64,000 nt of DNA, from assembly GCA_036874045.1 (NCBI GenBank), contig CM072344.1, positions 15,472,501-15,536,500 on the forward strand, in the 5' to 3' direction. Below, piece after piece: positions 40,101 through 51,700 of this stretch (the first letter of the stretch is position 1; each line of letters starts with the position of its first letter). The notes beneath the pieces were generated by a model. It saw only the letters and a program-made list of their open reading frames with translations, did not search any database and was not told where the DNA came from. Both the position numbers and the translations under genes were made by a program. Origin of the DNA: Cymodocea nodosa (Eukaryota; Streptophyta; Magnoliopsida; Alismatales; Cymodoceaceae).

Positions 40101-43100
40101 CCTATGCAAAGTTTCTTAAAAACCTGTGTGTAAGGAAAAGAATTAGTAGGACACCTAAGAAAGTCTTTCTAACGAAAATAGTTAGTTCCTTCTTTTCTGA
40201 CCAAATACTCTAGAAGTATGGTAACCTAGGTACCCCAGCAATTCCTTGTCTCATAGGAAACACACATTTTGATAAAACTTTGATAGATCTAAGGGTAGTT
40301 ATTAATGTCATGTCTTCTAGCATGTATGTTAATTTAAGACTTAATGGTCTCCAACCTACTAAGATTCTTATTCAGTTAGCATACCATTCATTTAAGACTC
40401 CTCTAGGAGTTGTAGAAGATATTTTGATTAAAGTGTAATATTTTATTTACCCTGTTGACTTTGTTATGATAGAAAATCAACTTACCACCCAATCTAATAG
40501 AAATACTTCATTAATCTTAGGAAGACCTTTTCTAGCAACATCTAATGCCCCGATTAGCTATTGAGATGAGCTAATGCAATTATCCTATGGAGATCTTAAG
40601 GTAGAGTTGAACATTTTTAGGAGAAAGAAGGAGAGCCAAGAAGAATCATATGATAATTTTAAAGTAAATCTAATGGATGTTTTTAAAGGAAGTGAAGATA
40701 AAGAAGAACATTTCAATAAAAAAGAATTAGAAGATTTTTATACTCTAGATCTAGACTTAGATGAATTGTATAGACTTGATGATCAAGTAGAGATTAATGA
40801 AGCGAACTTTATGGCACTATTGGATTATACACTTTTTAAGCCTAGGTCAATTAAGAAACCTTTAGTGGTAGAACCCCTAGAGTTAGAACTTAAACCTTTA
40901 TCACAAGAACTTAAGTATATCTGTTTAGGAAACTCTTCTTGGGATAATTGCTTCTAATCTTTCTGAAAAGCAAGAGAGGAAATTGTTAGAGGTTTTCACA
41001 AAACACAAGGAACCTATTGGCTGGACTATGACAGACATTCAAGGGATTAGTTCTAGTATTTGTCAATATAGGGTTAGAGTGAATGAAGAAGTTTGACCTT
41101 TTAGGGATTCTCAAAGAAGACTCAATTCTATCATAAGTGAAGTGGTGTGGAAAGAAATCCAAAAATGACTAGATCATGACATCATCTATGCTATTTTAGA
41201 CAATACTTATGTCTCACTTGTCTAAGTGGTTCTAAAGAAATTTAGAATAACTATAGTGGAAAACAACCATAATGAGTTAGTGCCAACTTGTGTGCAAATG
41301 AGGTGGAGAGTATGCATTAATTACTGGAAGTTAAATGTAATCTCTTGGAAGGATTATTTTCTTTTACCCTTTACTAATTAAATGTTAGAAAAATTAGTTA
41401 GGTAGAAGTTTTATTATTTTCTAGATGGTTATTTAAGATATAATCAAATCTCTATTGCACTTGAAGATTAGAAGAAGACTACTTTTACCTATCCCTGTAG
41501 AATTTTTGCATTTAGGCATATACCATTTGGATTATGCAACACACCTACTTCTTTTCAAAGGTGCATAATAGATGTCTTCTCTGATATAATTGGTAGATTT
41601 TTTGAGATATTCATAGATGATCTCTCAATATCTGGTTCTTCATTTGATGAATGTTTGAATCATTTGAAGTTGGTACTTTAGAAGTGTATTGAGAAAGTCC
41701 TTGTGCTTAATTGGGAGAAGTGTCATTTGATGGTTTAATAAGGAGTAGTCCTTGGTTACATAGTGTCTAAGAAGAGATTGAAGGTAGATAAAGTTAAGGT
41801 AGATTTAATTTCAACCTAACTCCCAAATCAATTAGACATTAGAGCCTTCCTTGGTCATGTAGGTTTTTATTGCAAATTTATTAGAGATTTTAGCAAGATT
41901 ACCTGACCACTGACCTAATTGTTATCAAAGGATTAATCTTTTGATTTCACTTCTCTATGTTAAGAATCCTTTGAGTAGTTAAAAAGAGCCTTAACTTTTG
42001 CACTTATACTACATTTCCTTGATTAGACTTTACCTTTTGAGCTTATGTGTGATACATTAGACTATGCAATAGGCACAATTTTAGGACAAATGGTGGACAA
42101 TTTGCTAAAGGTGATCTATTATGCCAACAAGACCTTGGTTGGAGCTCAATTGAATTATATAGTAATGGAGAAAGAATTTTTTGTTGTAGTGTTTACTTTA
42201 GAGAATTTTAGACTCTATCTTATAAGATTTTATGCAGTTATTTTCACTGACCACTTTGCTCTTAAATATCTATTAGCTAAGAAAAATGCTAAGTCTAGAC
42301 TAATCAAGTGGCTTTTGTTATTATAAGAATTCGACATCGAAATTAAGAATAAGAAGGGATATGAAAATATTATTGTTGACCATTTATCTTGATTAGTTAA
42401 TCCACCTTTTGAGTCACCTATCAATGAGTCTTTTCTTGACGAGCAGCTCTTTGCCATCAATGTGGTATCTTGGTATACCGATATAGTTAATTCTTTAGTT
42501 ATCAAATTGACTCCTTTACATTAGTCAACTTTGGAGTGGAAGAGATTTTTATCAAAAGTTAAAGATTTTCACTGGGATGACCCATATTTGTTTAAGCATT
42601 GTCTTGATTTAATACTGAGAAGGTGTATTCCAGAGTTAGAAGTGCAAAGTACGTTATCGTTCTGCCATGACTAGCATGAAGGAGGCTATTTGAATTCAAA
42701 GAAGACGATTGCCATGACTTCAATGTGATTTCTTTTGACCAACTATTTTTAAGGATTCATTAATCATTATAGAACATGTAAACAATGTATAATGAATGCA
42801 TTTAGTTATGTATGGATCCTACTTTTCTTAGATATGTCTTACATCCAGTTTTTAGGTCATTAGTAGCTATTGATGTGTTATGTTGAGATTACAAAAGCAA
42901 GTATAATGAACTTTTGGTAGACATTAAGTTCTTTAAGCTGCAAGAACATGCAGGCTTCAATGTTCATTCATAATTCATGGCCACATTTATGATGAGATAC
43001 AAATGTCAATCTTGGTAATTTTGATTTGCCACTTATGCGGCTATGCTAGAATGGAAGAGAGAAGTTGTCTGCAGGAATTTAATAGTCCATTTCATTTTGA

Positions 43101-44778
43101 CTGTAATTCCAAACAATCTTTTCTACATCTACTTGATAAACACAGAAACCATTTGCTTGTTGGAGATGCCCAGATTATGATATTAGTTTGGTGACTCTTG
43201 TTATTGGACCCTGCATTATTTGATATTTATCAGTGGGCAGGGTACCATTGCACTGGAGCTTTTGGAGCAAGTTTCAGAACTTGATATCATCATTGTTCCC
43301 ATAAGTGGTTTGTTTATTTTTTCCCATGCCTTCCTGATAATTTCAGCATGATATCCTATTAATGTTGCTCTTTTCTGTGGAATCCAAAAACAGGTGGTGG
43401 CTTGATTTCTGGCGTGACTTTGGCAGCCAAGGCTATTAAACCTGCTATTCACATACTGGCTGCAGAACCCAAAGGTGCAAATGATGCTGCTCTATCAAAG
43501 GCAGCAGGAAAAATTGTTAAACCGAATAAGATTAATACTATTGCAGATGGTCTTCGAGCTTTCCTTGGGGATCTGACATGGTAGGACATTAGATTACATG
43601 CTTCATCCCATGGACTTTTTGTTATTCCATTGGCAATAGATTTATTTAGGTTTCAGAGTTAAATAGAAATTTATAAGGTTTTTAGCTCACTTTTGGATAG
43701 ATCTTATTGTACTGATAGTTGCTTTAGATAGACTGGTTTGATCTTTTTTGAGTAGTCTTAAAGAAAATACCTTAAAACAAGAACAACGTACATGAAAGAG
43801 TAGATCATCTATCAGGGTAATGTGTAAGGAACACAGGAAAAGTACAACAAAGGATGGGGAAGAAGGAAAAAAGATTCAGTTAGTATCAATTTTTTGGAAC
43901 CATAGAATGATTACAGTCATAAATGTTGCCAAACATCTTTGATAGGAGAGTATTAGTTACTGAAGTTATTCAAGAAAGACTAAGCAATAATGGTATTGTA
44001 TTTATAAATCTCATGGGCATTGTCTTTAGCTGATAATTGTTATTCTTCTCTCAAATCTCCCCTACTATCATTGTTATTAAAATTCACTAAGTGTTTTTCC
44101 AACCTATTGAGCTTCCTTTTTTACCCTTTTAGATATGTATTGTTTCATCACCATGAAATAGGGGTGGTGCAATGTTACAAGAATATTCATGAAAGGCTTC
44201 TATTCACTAGTTTAGTGAATTAATTACAGAATGAACCTATAGATGATGCTACGATGGGATTCAAATTTTACAAACTGCTCCCACCTAGATTAATGTAAGA
44301 CTCTACAGGTAAACCATCACCAAATCCCACATTGATAGAGCATCATGCACATGCTTATCTTTTTTATCATTTGAAAAATATCAAGGTGCTATTTTCATTC
44401 AAATGAAAAAAAATGCCAAGGGAGAGTGTGCGTTCCATTTCTATCTTCCTCGCACTTTTAATTTTTTTTACCATTTTTGGTCTTGTATAAATTGATTGAG
44501 AACATTTTTCATATTTGCCATCCTTAAACAGGCCTATAGTGCGGGATTTAGTAGATGATGTGCTTATTGTAAATGACCATGAGATTGCAAATGCGATGAG
44601 ATTGTGTTATGAAATTCTAAAGGTGGCAATAGAGCCTAGTGCTGCAGTTGGACTTGCTGCTGTTTTATCTGGGGAGTTTCAAAATAATCAAAGGTGGATG
44701 GATAGTAAAAGTATTGGGATCGTTCTCTCTGGAGGTAATGTTGATCTAAGTATGATTTGGGATTCATACAGCAAATGA
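36802..44778 (+). CDS. SR: Serine racemase, PLP-dependent fold type II
   Basis: Cytosolic enzyme that interconverts L- and D-serine and also dehydrates serine to pyruvate. Six exons: 36802-36977, 37085-37171, 37278-37508, 43234-43307, 43394-43580, 44532-44778; 333 residues, about the 331 recalled for the Arabidopsis enzyme. The PLP lysine is Lys63 in GGAFKFRGACNA. THSSGNHAA follows with the Ser88 position of the second base. VPISGGGLISG is the phosphate-binding glycine loop and AAEPKGANDAA follows. The C-terminus GIVLSGGNVDL is intact. All junctions are GT-AG and in frame. Intron 3 is 5.7 kb and holds a Ty3/gypsy fossil. The gene is divergent from SPPL. An out-of-frame upstream ATG at 36633 may affect translation. 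Confidence 0.95.
38160..38350 (+). mobile_element. RTE-class LINE 3' end
   Basis: Contains GGAATAGATGGAGTAAAAAG followed by a (TTA/TTG)n-like tail TTGTTATTATTGTTTTAG, matching the DRNxWRKxIHVADP end and the repeat tail of plant RTE elements. A sister copy is at 61130-61400. Confidence 0.5.
39000..42830 (+). mobile_element. Ty3/gypsy retrotransposon fossil
   Basis: Plus-strand gag-pol remains in the family order: a gag-like region up to about 40200, aspartic protease (about 40210-40560), reverse transcriptase (about 41000-41750), RNase H (about 42020-42330) and the integrase zinc-binding region (about 42560-42760). It is broken in many places and looks old. LTRs were not identified, and both borders are approximate. 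It sits in intron 3 of serine racemase in the same orientation as the gene. A small tandem repeat lies at 39535-39630. Confidence 0.8.
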
Positions 44779-45367
44779 ACACATGGTCTCGTTATTGGTT
44801 GTACTTTTACAAATATTATTCTATTTGTCATTTTTTTGGTCAGGGATTGAACTTTATCACATAAGAACTCTAAAATAGCTACTTTTTGTGCACTCTGACT
44901 GATAGACCAATGATTTCTTAGAAACTACCCCACCAATTATGCAAGAAAAGGCATGTTGTGTAGAGAACTTGTACCAACTTTGCGATTGTACGTATAAAGA
45001 GCATCTTATAAATGAGCTTTCCTTGACTATAAAGTTTAAATGAGATATGAATTTGCTACAACGCTTTTGGCCTGGGTCGAAAGAGGATTCTTTTTTTTTT
45101 ATCCTCTTGCCTAATGTTTTCAATCACTTAAAGGATATACTCTAATTCTCAGAGCAAAGGTGCTTACTTCCAAAGTGAAAAAACTAAAAACATTCTCCAT
45201 AATAAGAACAAGGATTTTAGAATGAAGGGTTGAACACTTGATTTGTATATCATACAAAAGGGTAAAATTGTCAGTACTTTGTCTCTTTTCTTATGTTGAC
45301 AAATTAGAGGAAGCTGGCCTTTGTTCTTTTCCATCACATTGAAGGGGCATAAAATTCTAAACAACAA

Positions 45368-45770
45368 TGACAAGAATAATCCAAACCATAATCTTACTAC
45401 ATTGGGTCAGCCATATGTATCCATTTTTCATGTAGGTCAAATTTTTAGTTAAATTACATAAATTTAAATCTTTTTTCACAATTCCTAACTATGTATTTTT
45501 AGGTTTTCCTCTACTTCTTTTAGTTTATTCTAGACTAATTAATTCTCCTCTCCTAAATAGTAAATTCTTTAGTCTTTTAAAGATATAATCAAATCACCTA
45601 AGTTACTTTTCTCTTATTTTATATACAATTGGAGCAACTCCTATTATATTTCTAATAAAATCATTTTTTAGCTTATACCTTATAGTATAATCATTCGTCC
45701 ATCTAAGCCTTTGCATATTTATAATCAAGATTTCAAATATTGGCATGGTATTAAGGATTGGTCATCATCT
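45368..45770 (-). mobile_element. RTE-class LINE 3' part
   Basis: Minus strand encodes MQRLRWMDGYTIRYKLKNDF and then GVAPI, the classic RTE line M-LRWM-G-T-.-VGVAPI. It ends near 45400 with a CATATGGCTGACCC remnant of the HVADP terminus. Confidence 0.7.
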
Positions 45771-46051
45771 AGAAAAAGGAAATGTATTGACAATCGATAA
45801 TTGTTTTGGTAAAAATGTAATACTTTTGTGGAAACAGTAAAAATAAATAAATCTAAATTTCAATTTGAAATTCAGTGTTAAGATAAAATAAGCTATGATA
45901 AGCATGTAAAAATACTTAGATGAATTTTCTTGGTAATTATCATACATGAAATGCCAATTAGAAAGAGATATGGTAGTTGCATACATTAAAAAAGTTTTAA
46001 ATCATGTACAAGTAATTAAAAAAACTCATAATGGCAAATAATTTAAAATTT

Positions 46052-46250
46052 AGGTTATGTTTCAATATATATCATCTTACATTTTAATAAAATCTAAGTT
46101 ATAGTTGAATATAATTTAAGTTATAGTTTAATACATATTATAATATATTTTGATAAAAATTAGGTTACGTTTCAATATATATCATGTTACATTTTAATAG
46201 AATCTAAGTTGTTCAATATTGATCAGGTTACATTTTAATAGATTATGTAT
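46052..46250 (+). repeat. 110-bp period AT-rich repeat, two to three units
   Basis: AGGTTAYGTTTCAATATATA followed by TTACATTTTAATA and AATCTAAGTT occurs at 46052 and again at 46161, with a partial third copy near 46225 (CAGGTTACATTTTAATAGA). Confidence 0.6.
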
Positions 46251-46584
46251 TAGGTTACAGTTCATACATAGAACACAAATTAATAAGATTATACATGATA
46301 TGAGAGAATTTTCATAGTTTCCATAATTAAAAATTTTACTGATTGTATGATTTTAGAGTAAATTAAGAATTTTTATTCCTATAATGTAATTAATATCTTT
46401 TTAAAAAATCTCATATGAATTAATTAAAAAAATAGAAAATAAAGTTTGTAAAAATACAAGAGATAGGTAGAAAAGGAATGTTATTCATAAGAAAACATAA
46501 TTTTTTAAAAAATCTTTAAAAGAATATCAAAAGTTTTTGTGATTTTTTTAATACTTTCACCAACTTCTAAACATAATTTTTATG

Positions 46585-46780
46585 TAATATTTCTTGCTTT
46601 TCTCTTCCTTTCTCGTTTTTTCTTTTTTTTCTTTCTCTACCTTTTTCTCTCATCTTTTTCACATGTTTCTTCTTTCTCTCTTTCTTCCCCTTCTCTCCTA
46701 ATTTTCTTTTCTTTTCTTTTTTCCTTTTGACGTGTTTCACCCCTCTCCCTCCTTTTCGTTCATCCCTCCCCACTCACCTA
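46585..46780. repeat. Polypyrimidine tract
   Basis: About 200 bp of almost pure C/T on the plus strand (CTTTCTC, CTTTTTCT and similar), with long unbroken purine runs on the other strand. ORFs across it are compositional artefacts. Confidence 0.8.
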
Positions 46781-47099
46781 AGAACCCTAATGGGTTATGG
46801 TGGTGGGCATAGAGGAAGGAAGCTTTGGGAGTTGATGAGAACCCTTTGGCAATCAGCAAAGGCTTCAATGGAGAACCCTTCTCTAGATTGATTGATCCTT
46901 TTGTCAAATCAATCAATTTGGCCTCTAGCAACTCAAAAGATATGTTGGATGGAATGGTCTGTTGATTTGGCTTCAGTCCTTGATGACAAATTGTTTGATC
47001 CATTGTATTTGTTGAGAATGTATGGTATATTAGGATTAAAATGAAATCTAAGATTGATCGACAAAATTTTGCTGATCCATCCCAATTTTTAAATCATTG

Positions 47100-48540
47100 T
47101 CTGTAACATTAATTTTTTGCATATGATCATACTTTAGTCCAACATTTTAAACCATGAAATATAATTGGGTAAATATTAGTTTTATAGAATTTTTCTTTTA
47201 ATTTTAAAGATATCCTCTTATCACTTAATATTCTAGAAGCATTTCTCTACTTTCATTATTGACCTATCCAGCATAAACCCAAATTGATTTTCTATGATTT
47301 TAATTATGTGTTTTAGTTTTTGTTCAGTTATCCTTTACCATAATTTTATAGTATAACTCATTAATTTAATATTACAATAATTATTACAATTCTATATGTC
47401 TCCTTTAGTATTAGATATAAGTATTAAAAACTCTTTCTTTATTCATCTAACATCTTTTTTATCTTTGAAATTATATGAAAAAGCTTAGTTAACCACTTAA
47501 TCTCTACTTATGGACTTTCACAATTGAATAGGAATACCATCTGATGCAATAGTTTTTCCACACTTCATTTTCTTAATAGTATTTTTTACCTCTAAACTAC
47601 TAATTCGTCTAAAATATTTAAGAGTTTATATCCTTTGTACTGCCGTCCCAATTTTAAATGTAAGACTTTCTTATGGTAGATTTGTCAAAAAGTTTACTAA
47701 AATACCATCTATCTTTTATTTTACTTTCTTTTATTAAAACTCTGTCATCTTCCTCCTTATTACACTTATGCCAAATCTCTAGATTTCCTTTCTTTGGTCT
47801 TAGCCAATTTATATATTCTATTTTTCCCTTGTTTTGTGTTCAAACTCACATAATTCCTTATAGGGTTGATACTTAGCTTCATTAACAATTTTTTAACATT
47901 CCTTTTTACTAGCTTATATTTCTCTAAATTTTCCTCGTTTCTACATTTACAGTAAGGTTTTATAGCATTTCTTTCTTTTATTATATTTTGTACATCTTCA
48001 TTCCACCATTAACTTTCTTTACCTTGTGGAACTATTCCACAAGACTCCTTTAAAATTTCATTAGCATTTTGTAATACATGTGTTCATTTCATTCCAAAGT
48101 TTATTTACCTCACCATTTAGTTTTCATATTCTTTTAACAAGTTATCTCTAAATATCATTTTCTTTTCCCCTTTTAAATTCCACCACTTAGGTCTTGGGTT
48201 TTTAGGCACTTTAGCCTTTTTCTTTTGAATCTTGATATTAATATCTAATAATAATAATTTATGTTGTGTAGTTAACTTTTCTCTTGGAATAACCTTGTAA
48301 TCTTTACACATTCATTTACCTATTTTTATATAAGTAAAAAATTTATCTGTCTAGCATTTGAACCACTTCTAAATATAATTTAATGTCCCTCTCTTTGCCT
48401 AAAATAAATATTTGGCATCAAAAAATCACAAGCTACACTAAAGTCTAAAATTGAATTTCCTTCATTGTTATTACCAAAATCAATTTCCCCAAGGTTTCTT
48501 TCATATCCTTCACTTAGTAAACACGAAAAAAGAGAAATCA
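47100..48540 (-). mobile_element. RTE-class LINE, endonuclease end to start of reverse transcriptase
   Basis: Minus-strand pieces read CGIVPQGKES, WWNEDVQNIIKE, YKLVKRNVKKL and NRIYKLAKTKERKSRDL. These match the plant RTE linker between endonuclease and reverse transcriptase (WWNEDVQ...YKxAKKxAK...IYRLAKxRERKTRD). Stops interrupt it. Confidence 0.75.
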
Positions 48541-48779
48541 CCAATCACCAAGGATATATTGTTTCCTGGAACAAAATATAATCCAAAAGAGAAGGCTTCA
48601 CAAAAAATCAAGGAAAAAAAATAAGATCTGAACTCATAAATAAATAAATTAACCATCATTTAGAAAATAATACAACAAAAGAGACAAACGACAGTTTATA
48701 AACTCTGCACAGGAAACCTGTGAACCATTCAAATCGTTTGTTGAAAAATGATGATTTGTATATGAATGATCTCTGTCCT

Positions 48780-51700
48780 TTATAGTCTTGGGGTGATTCC
48801 TAAATTTGTGTAGTGTGTGAGCTTCTCCTTGAGAAGTCTTCTCAGAATCTTGCCTGTTGCTGATCTTGGGATGAAGTCTACAAACATTACTTTCCTGATC
48901 CTTTTATAAGGAGCTACCTGTGAGAAGAGTGAAATTATTAGTTGGTCACACTTATCCTCCAAAAAGTCAGAAAAGCATCAACAAAAAGGGTGTGCCTTGG
49001 ATCAAGGCAAGAATCTTTTTCTTAAAGTTGATCTTAATATTTAATTACATAATTTATACAAATGATATATGAAAACATGAACTGAATTTCAATATCCAAT
49101 ATTTGAGCAAATCATTTGTATACTATGGATTAACCTCCACAACGATTTTTTTCATCAAAAAAAAAACCTATACAATGTTTTTAAAAAAAAATTTAATTGC
49201 AGTATATGTTATAAAAAATCTGAATATTGTGGATTATTATCAATTGGGTTTACTTCTACATTTTTGAACCAAAAATACCTATCTGATTATTTATTAGTTC
49301 TAAATGATTTTTTTCACTCAGTTATCTTTCATAGTATATATGCTTCACTGCTCATGGTAGTAGGTAAATCAAAGCCGCACTGCACCAATTATAAATATTC
49401 TCCATAGACCCTAAATGAAATGATATTTACTTATTTATACTGGCAAACACTAAGCTACCTTGATCACACCTTTTTAAAGCTTTATTTGTTTTTTGCTAAC
49501 AGAACTGCATAATACTTGCTTATATGAAATATTGACATTCTAGTCATAACATTTGGAACAAGTATTATGCAGCTCTTGGCATTAAAATGTGGCAGAGTGC
49601 GCTTGTGGAGGTAAAATTTGGCTTTTCTTTCCATAGGGATCTCTCTGGAAAGAGAGTCTTATGAATTTCTTTGAAATTAAAGTGTGTTCTGGGTCTCTTG
49701 CAAGTTTCTGGTGTCACAATTTGGCTGGATATTCCTTGCTGTGTTTCCTTTCCTAAACTTTTCTGCTAGCAATGGATAAACCTTTGTTAATATTGAATCC
49801 TAGAGGTGGTAGATTTGGTCGTGGAGTTTTCATGCAGACAAAATATGAATCATAGTGAGGAAAATGTGTTTATTAGAATAATGGACTTTCATTCTGATAA
49901 ATTGCTTAATGATTCACACGATGAATGCCAATTGGGGGCCCGTCTAAGTTTTCTGTGGCAAAGACACACTTGCCACATTCTAAAGGCAGATTGAATGAAG
50001 TGGCTGTTGGATGGATGGATGGCTGTGGAATATTTTTCTCTTTGTTTCTCACATGTTTATATGCACTTTAGGCTTTCTGCAATTCTGAGCAAACCAGACT
50101 AAGCAAGCTGGAGTCTAGAATTCTCAACACGTCTATTGATGCTATTTGCTGGAGCATTGAGCTACTAGCTCAGAATTCTGTCGTGTTTCAAGTTTCTAAC
50201 TTCATCAGCCTAGAAATTTTTCACAGGGGCTGGTTTTGGCGTTTCCTCTTGTGTAAGTCCTTTTTGGGGATTCTGCGTGGCGTTGTTGATTTTAAGTTAC
50301 TAGTGGCACTTGTTTCTTCTGTTCTTATTTTGTATTTGGATTTCTCATATAGTTTTGAATGATTACTTTGTTAAATTTGGGCACGAACCTACCCTTTCCT
50401 AACAGAAGTCATAAGTACAGAAAGTTCTCGCACCTTATTTTCCACAAAACAAATGATATCATCTTCTTTTATTTTGCTTCCTCCTCTTCCCACAACACAT
50501 GCCATAGGGATCTCTCCTGCTTCCGCATTAGGATACCTGCAAAGGGGCCATTTCGCAGGGGAAAAATTTCACTTGATTATCATCAGATAAGAGGGATTAT
50601 CACCAACAAGATCTATATAGATTAGTTTCTAGTGATAAAACAACAATCCTAGTCATAATCTCACTACATGGATTTGGCCACGTGAATATTTTTCTTCCAA
50701 ATATTTCTATCTATTCTCGAGTTTTTGGTTAAATTATATAAATTTAAATCTTTTCTTACAATTTCTAACTAAGTAGTTTTAAACTTATCTCTACTTCTTT
50801 TAATTTCTTCTGCATTAATTAAATCTTTTCTTCTAACTAGCACATTCCTTGGATTCCATAAGACCAATCAGTTTCTAGTGATGCTTTTACAAATGAAAAT
50901 ACCACAAGAGGAAAGTTTTACAATTGCACGAACTAATTAGATTCTTGCAGGGACACTCCCTCTTTTTTATTGTCATCCATACATGTTTTTTTTTTCTTCT
51001 AGCAAAGACTTGGTTTATGGTTGAAACTAGAAAATAGTGCAATCCATAATCAAAATAATTCTATACATTCATTGTTATTTCACTTACGGTAGAACTGCAA
51101 CGTCAGTGATGTCTGGGTGGGTGGAGAGTATCTCTTCTAACTCAGCTGGGGAAACCTGTAATTTCCAATCATTTCCCCACAAATCATGGAATACTATATG
51201 ATCTAATCTTTAACTATAATTAATAAACTACTTATCCAAAGGGACCTGATAAGCTTTGTATTTGATGAGCTCTTTTATTCTGTCTACCACATACACATGT
51301 CCTTTTTTGTTGATGAAACATAGATCACCTGTGCGCAACCATCCTTCTTCATTGATGGTTGAAGCCGTCGCTTCTTGATCATTAGAGTAACCTAGGAAGA
51401 GCCATATTGAAAATTAGAATTTAATAATTACTTGTTAGTCAGTGTGGTCCAGGATAATAGTATGTTAATAAAATAGTGTGACATGCATGATTAAATTAGA
51501 CATGCAAATGGGACTGATTTTGTTCCTTACCTGCCTCACCTTGCCCTGTTCTACGTAAGGGCATGAATTTTTTATCCCATTATCTTCTAACCAATGTGTC
51601 TGTATGTTGACCCATGAATTTACCTGGTGATCTGCTGTTAATACTTATCATGCACTGATTAAATTTGAAAGGTAAGGATAACAGGTAAGTCTATATATAT

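Larger units (their letters stand above)
37509..43233. other. Serine racemase intron 3, 5.7 kb
   Basis: Contains a short RTE LINE 3' end (38160-38350), a Ty3/gypsy fossil (about 39000-42830) and unclassified AT-rich flanks. No host exon was seen. Confidence 0.7.
44779..48779. other. Intergenic region between serine racemase and the 4CL-like gene
   Basis: 4.0 kb between two convergent genes. It holds RTE LINE pieces (45368-45770 and 47100-48540), a short AT-rich repeat (46052-46250) and a polypyrimidine tract (46585-46780). No host gene was seen. Confidence 0.65.

Noticed and set aside
46539-46773. Phe/Ser-rich and Lys/Arg-rich small ORFs
   Set aside because: They are purely compositional products of the polypyrimidine tract.
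47673-48311. Small ORFs between serine racemase and the 4CL-like gene
   Set aside because: They fall inside the RTE LINE fragment, and the sensible translation is broken LINE protein on the minus strand.
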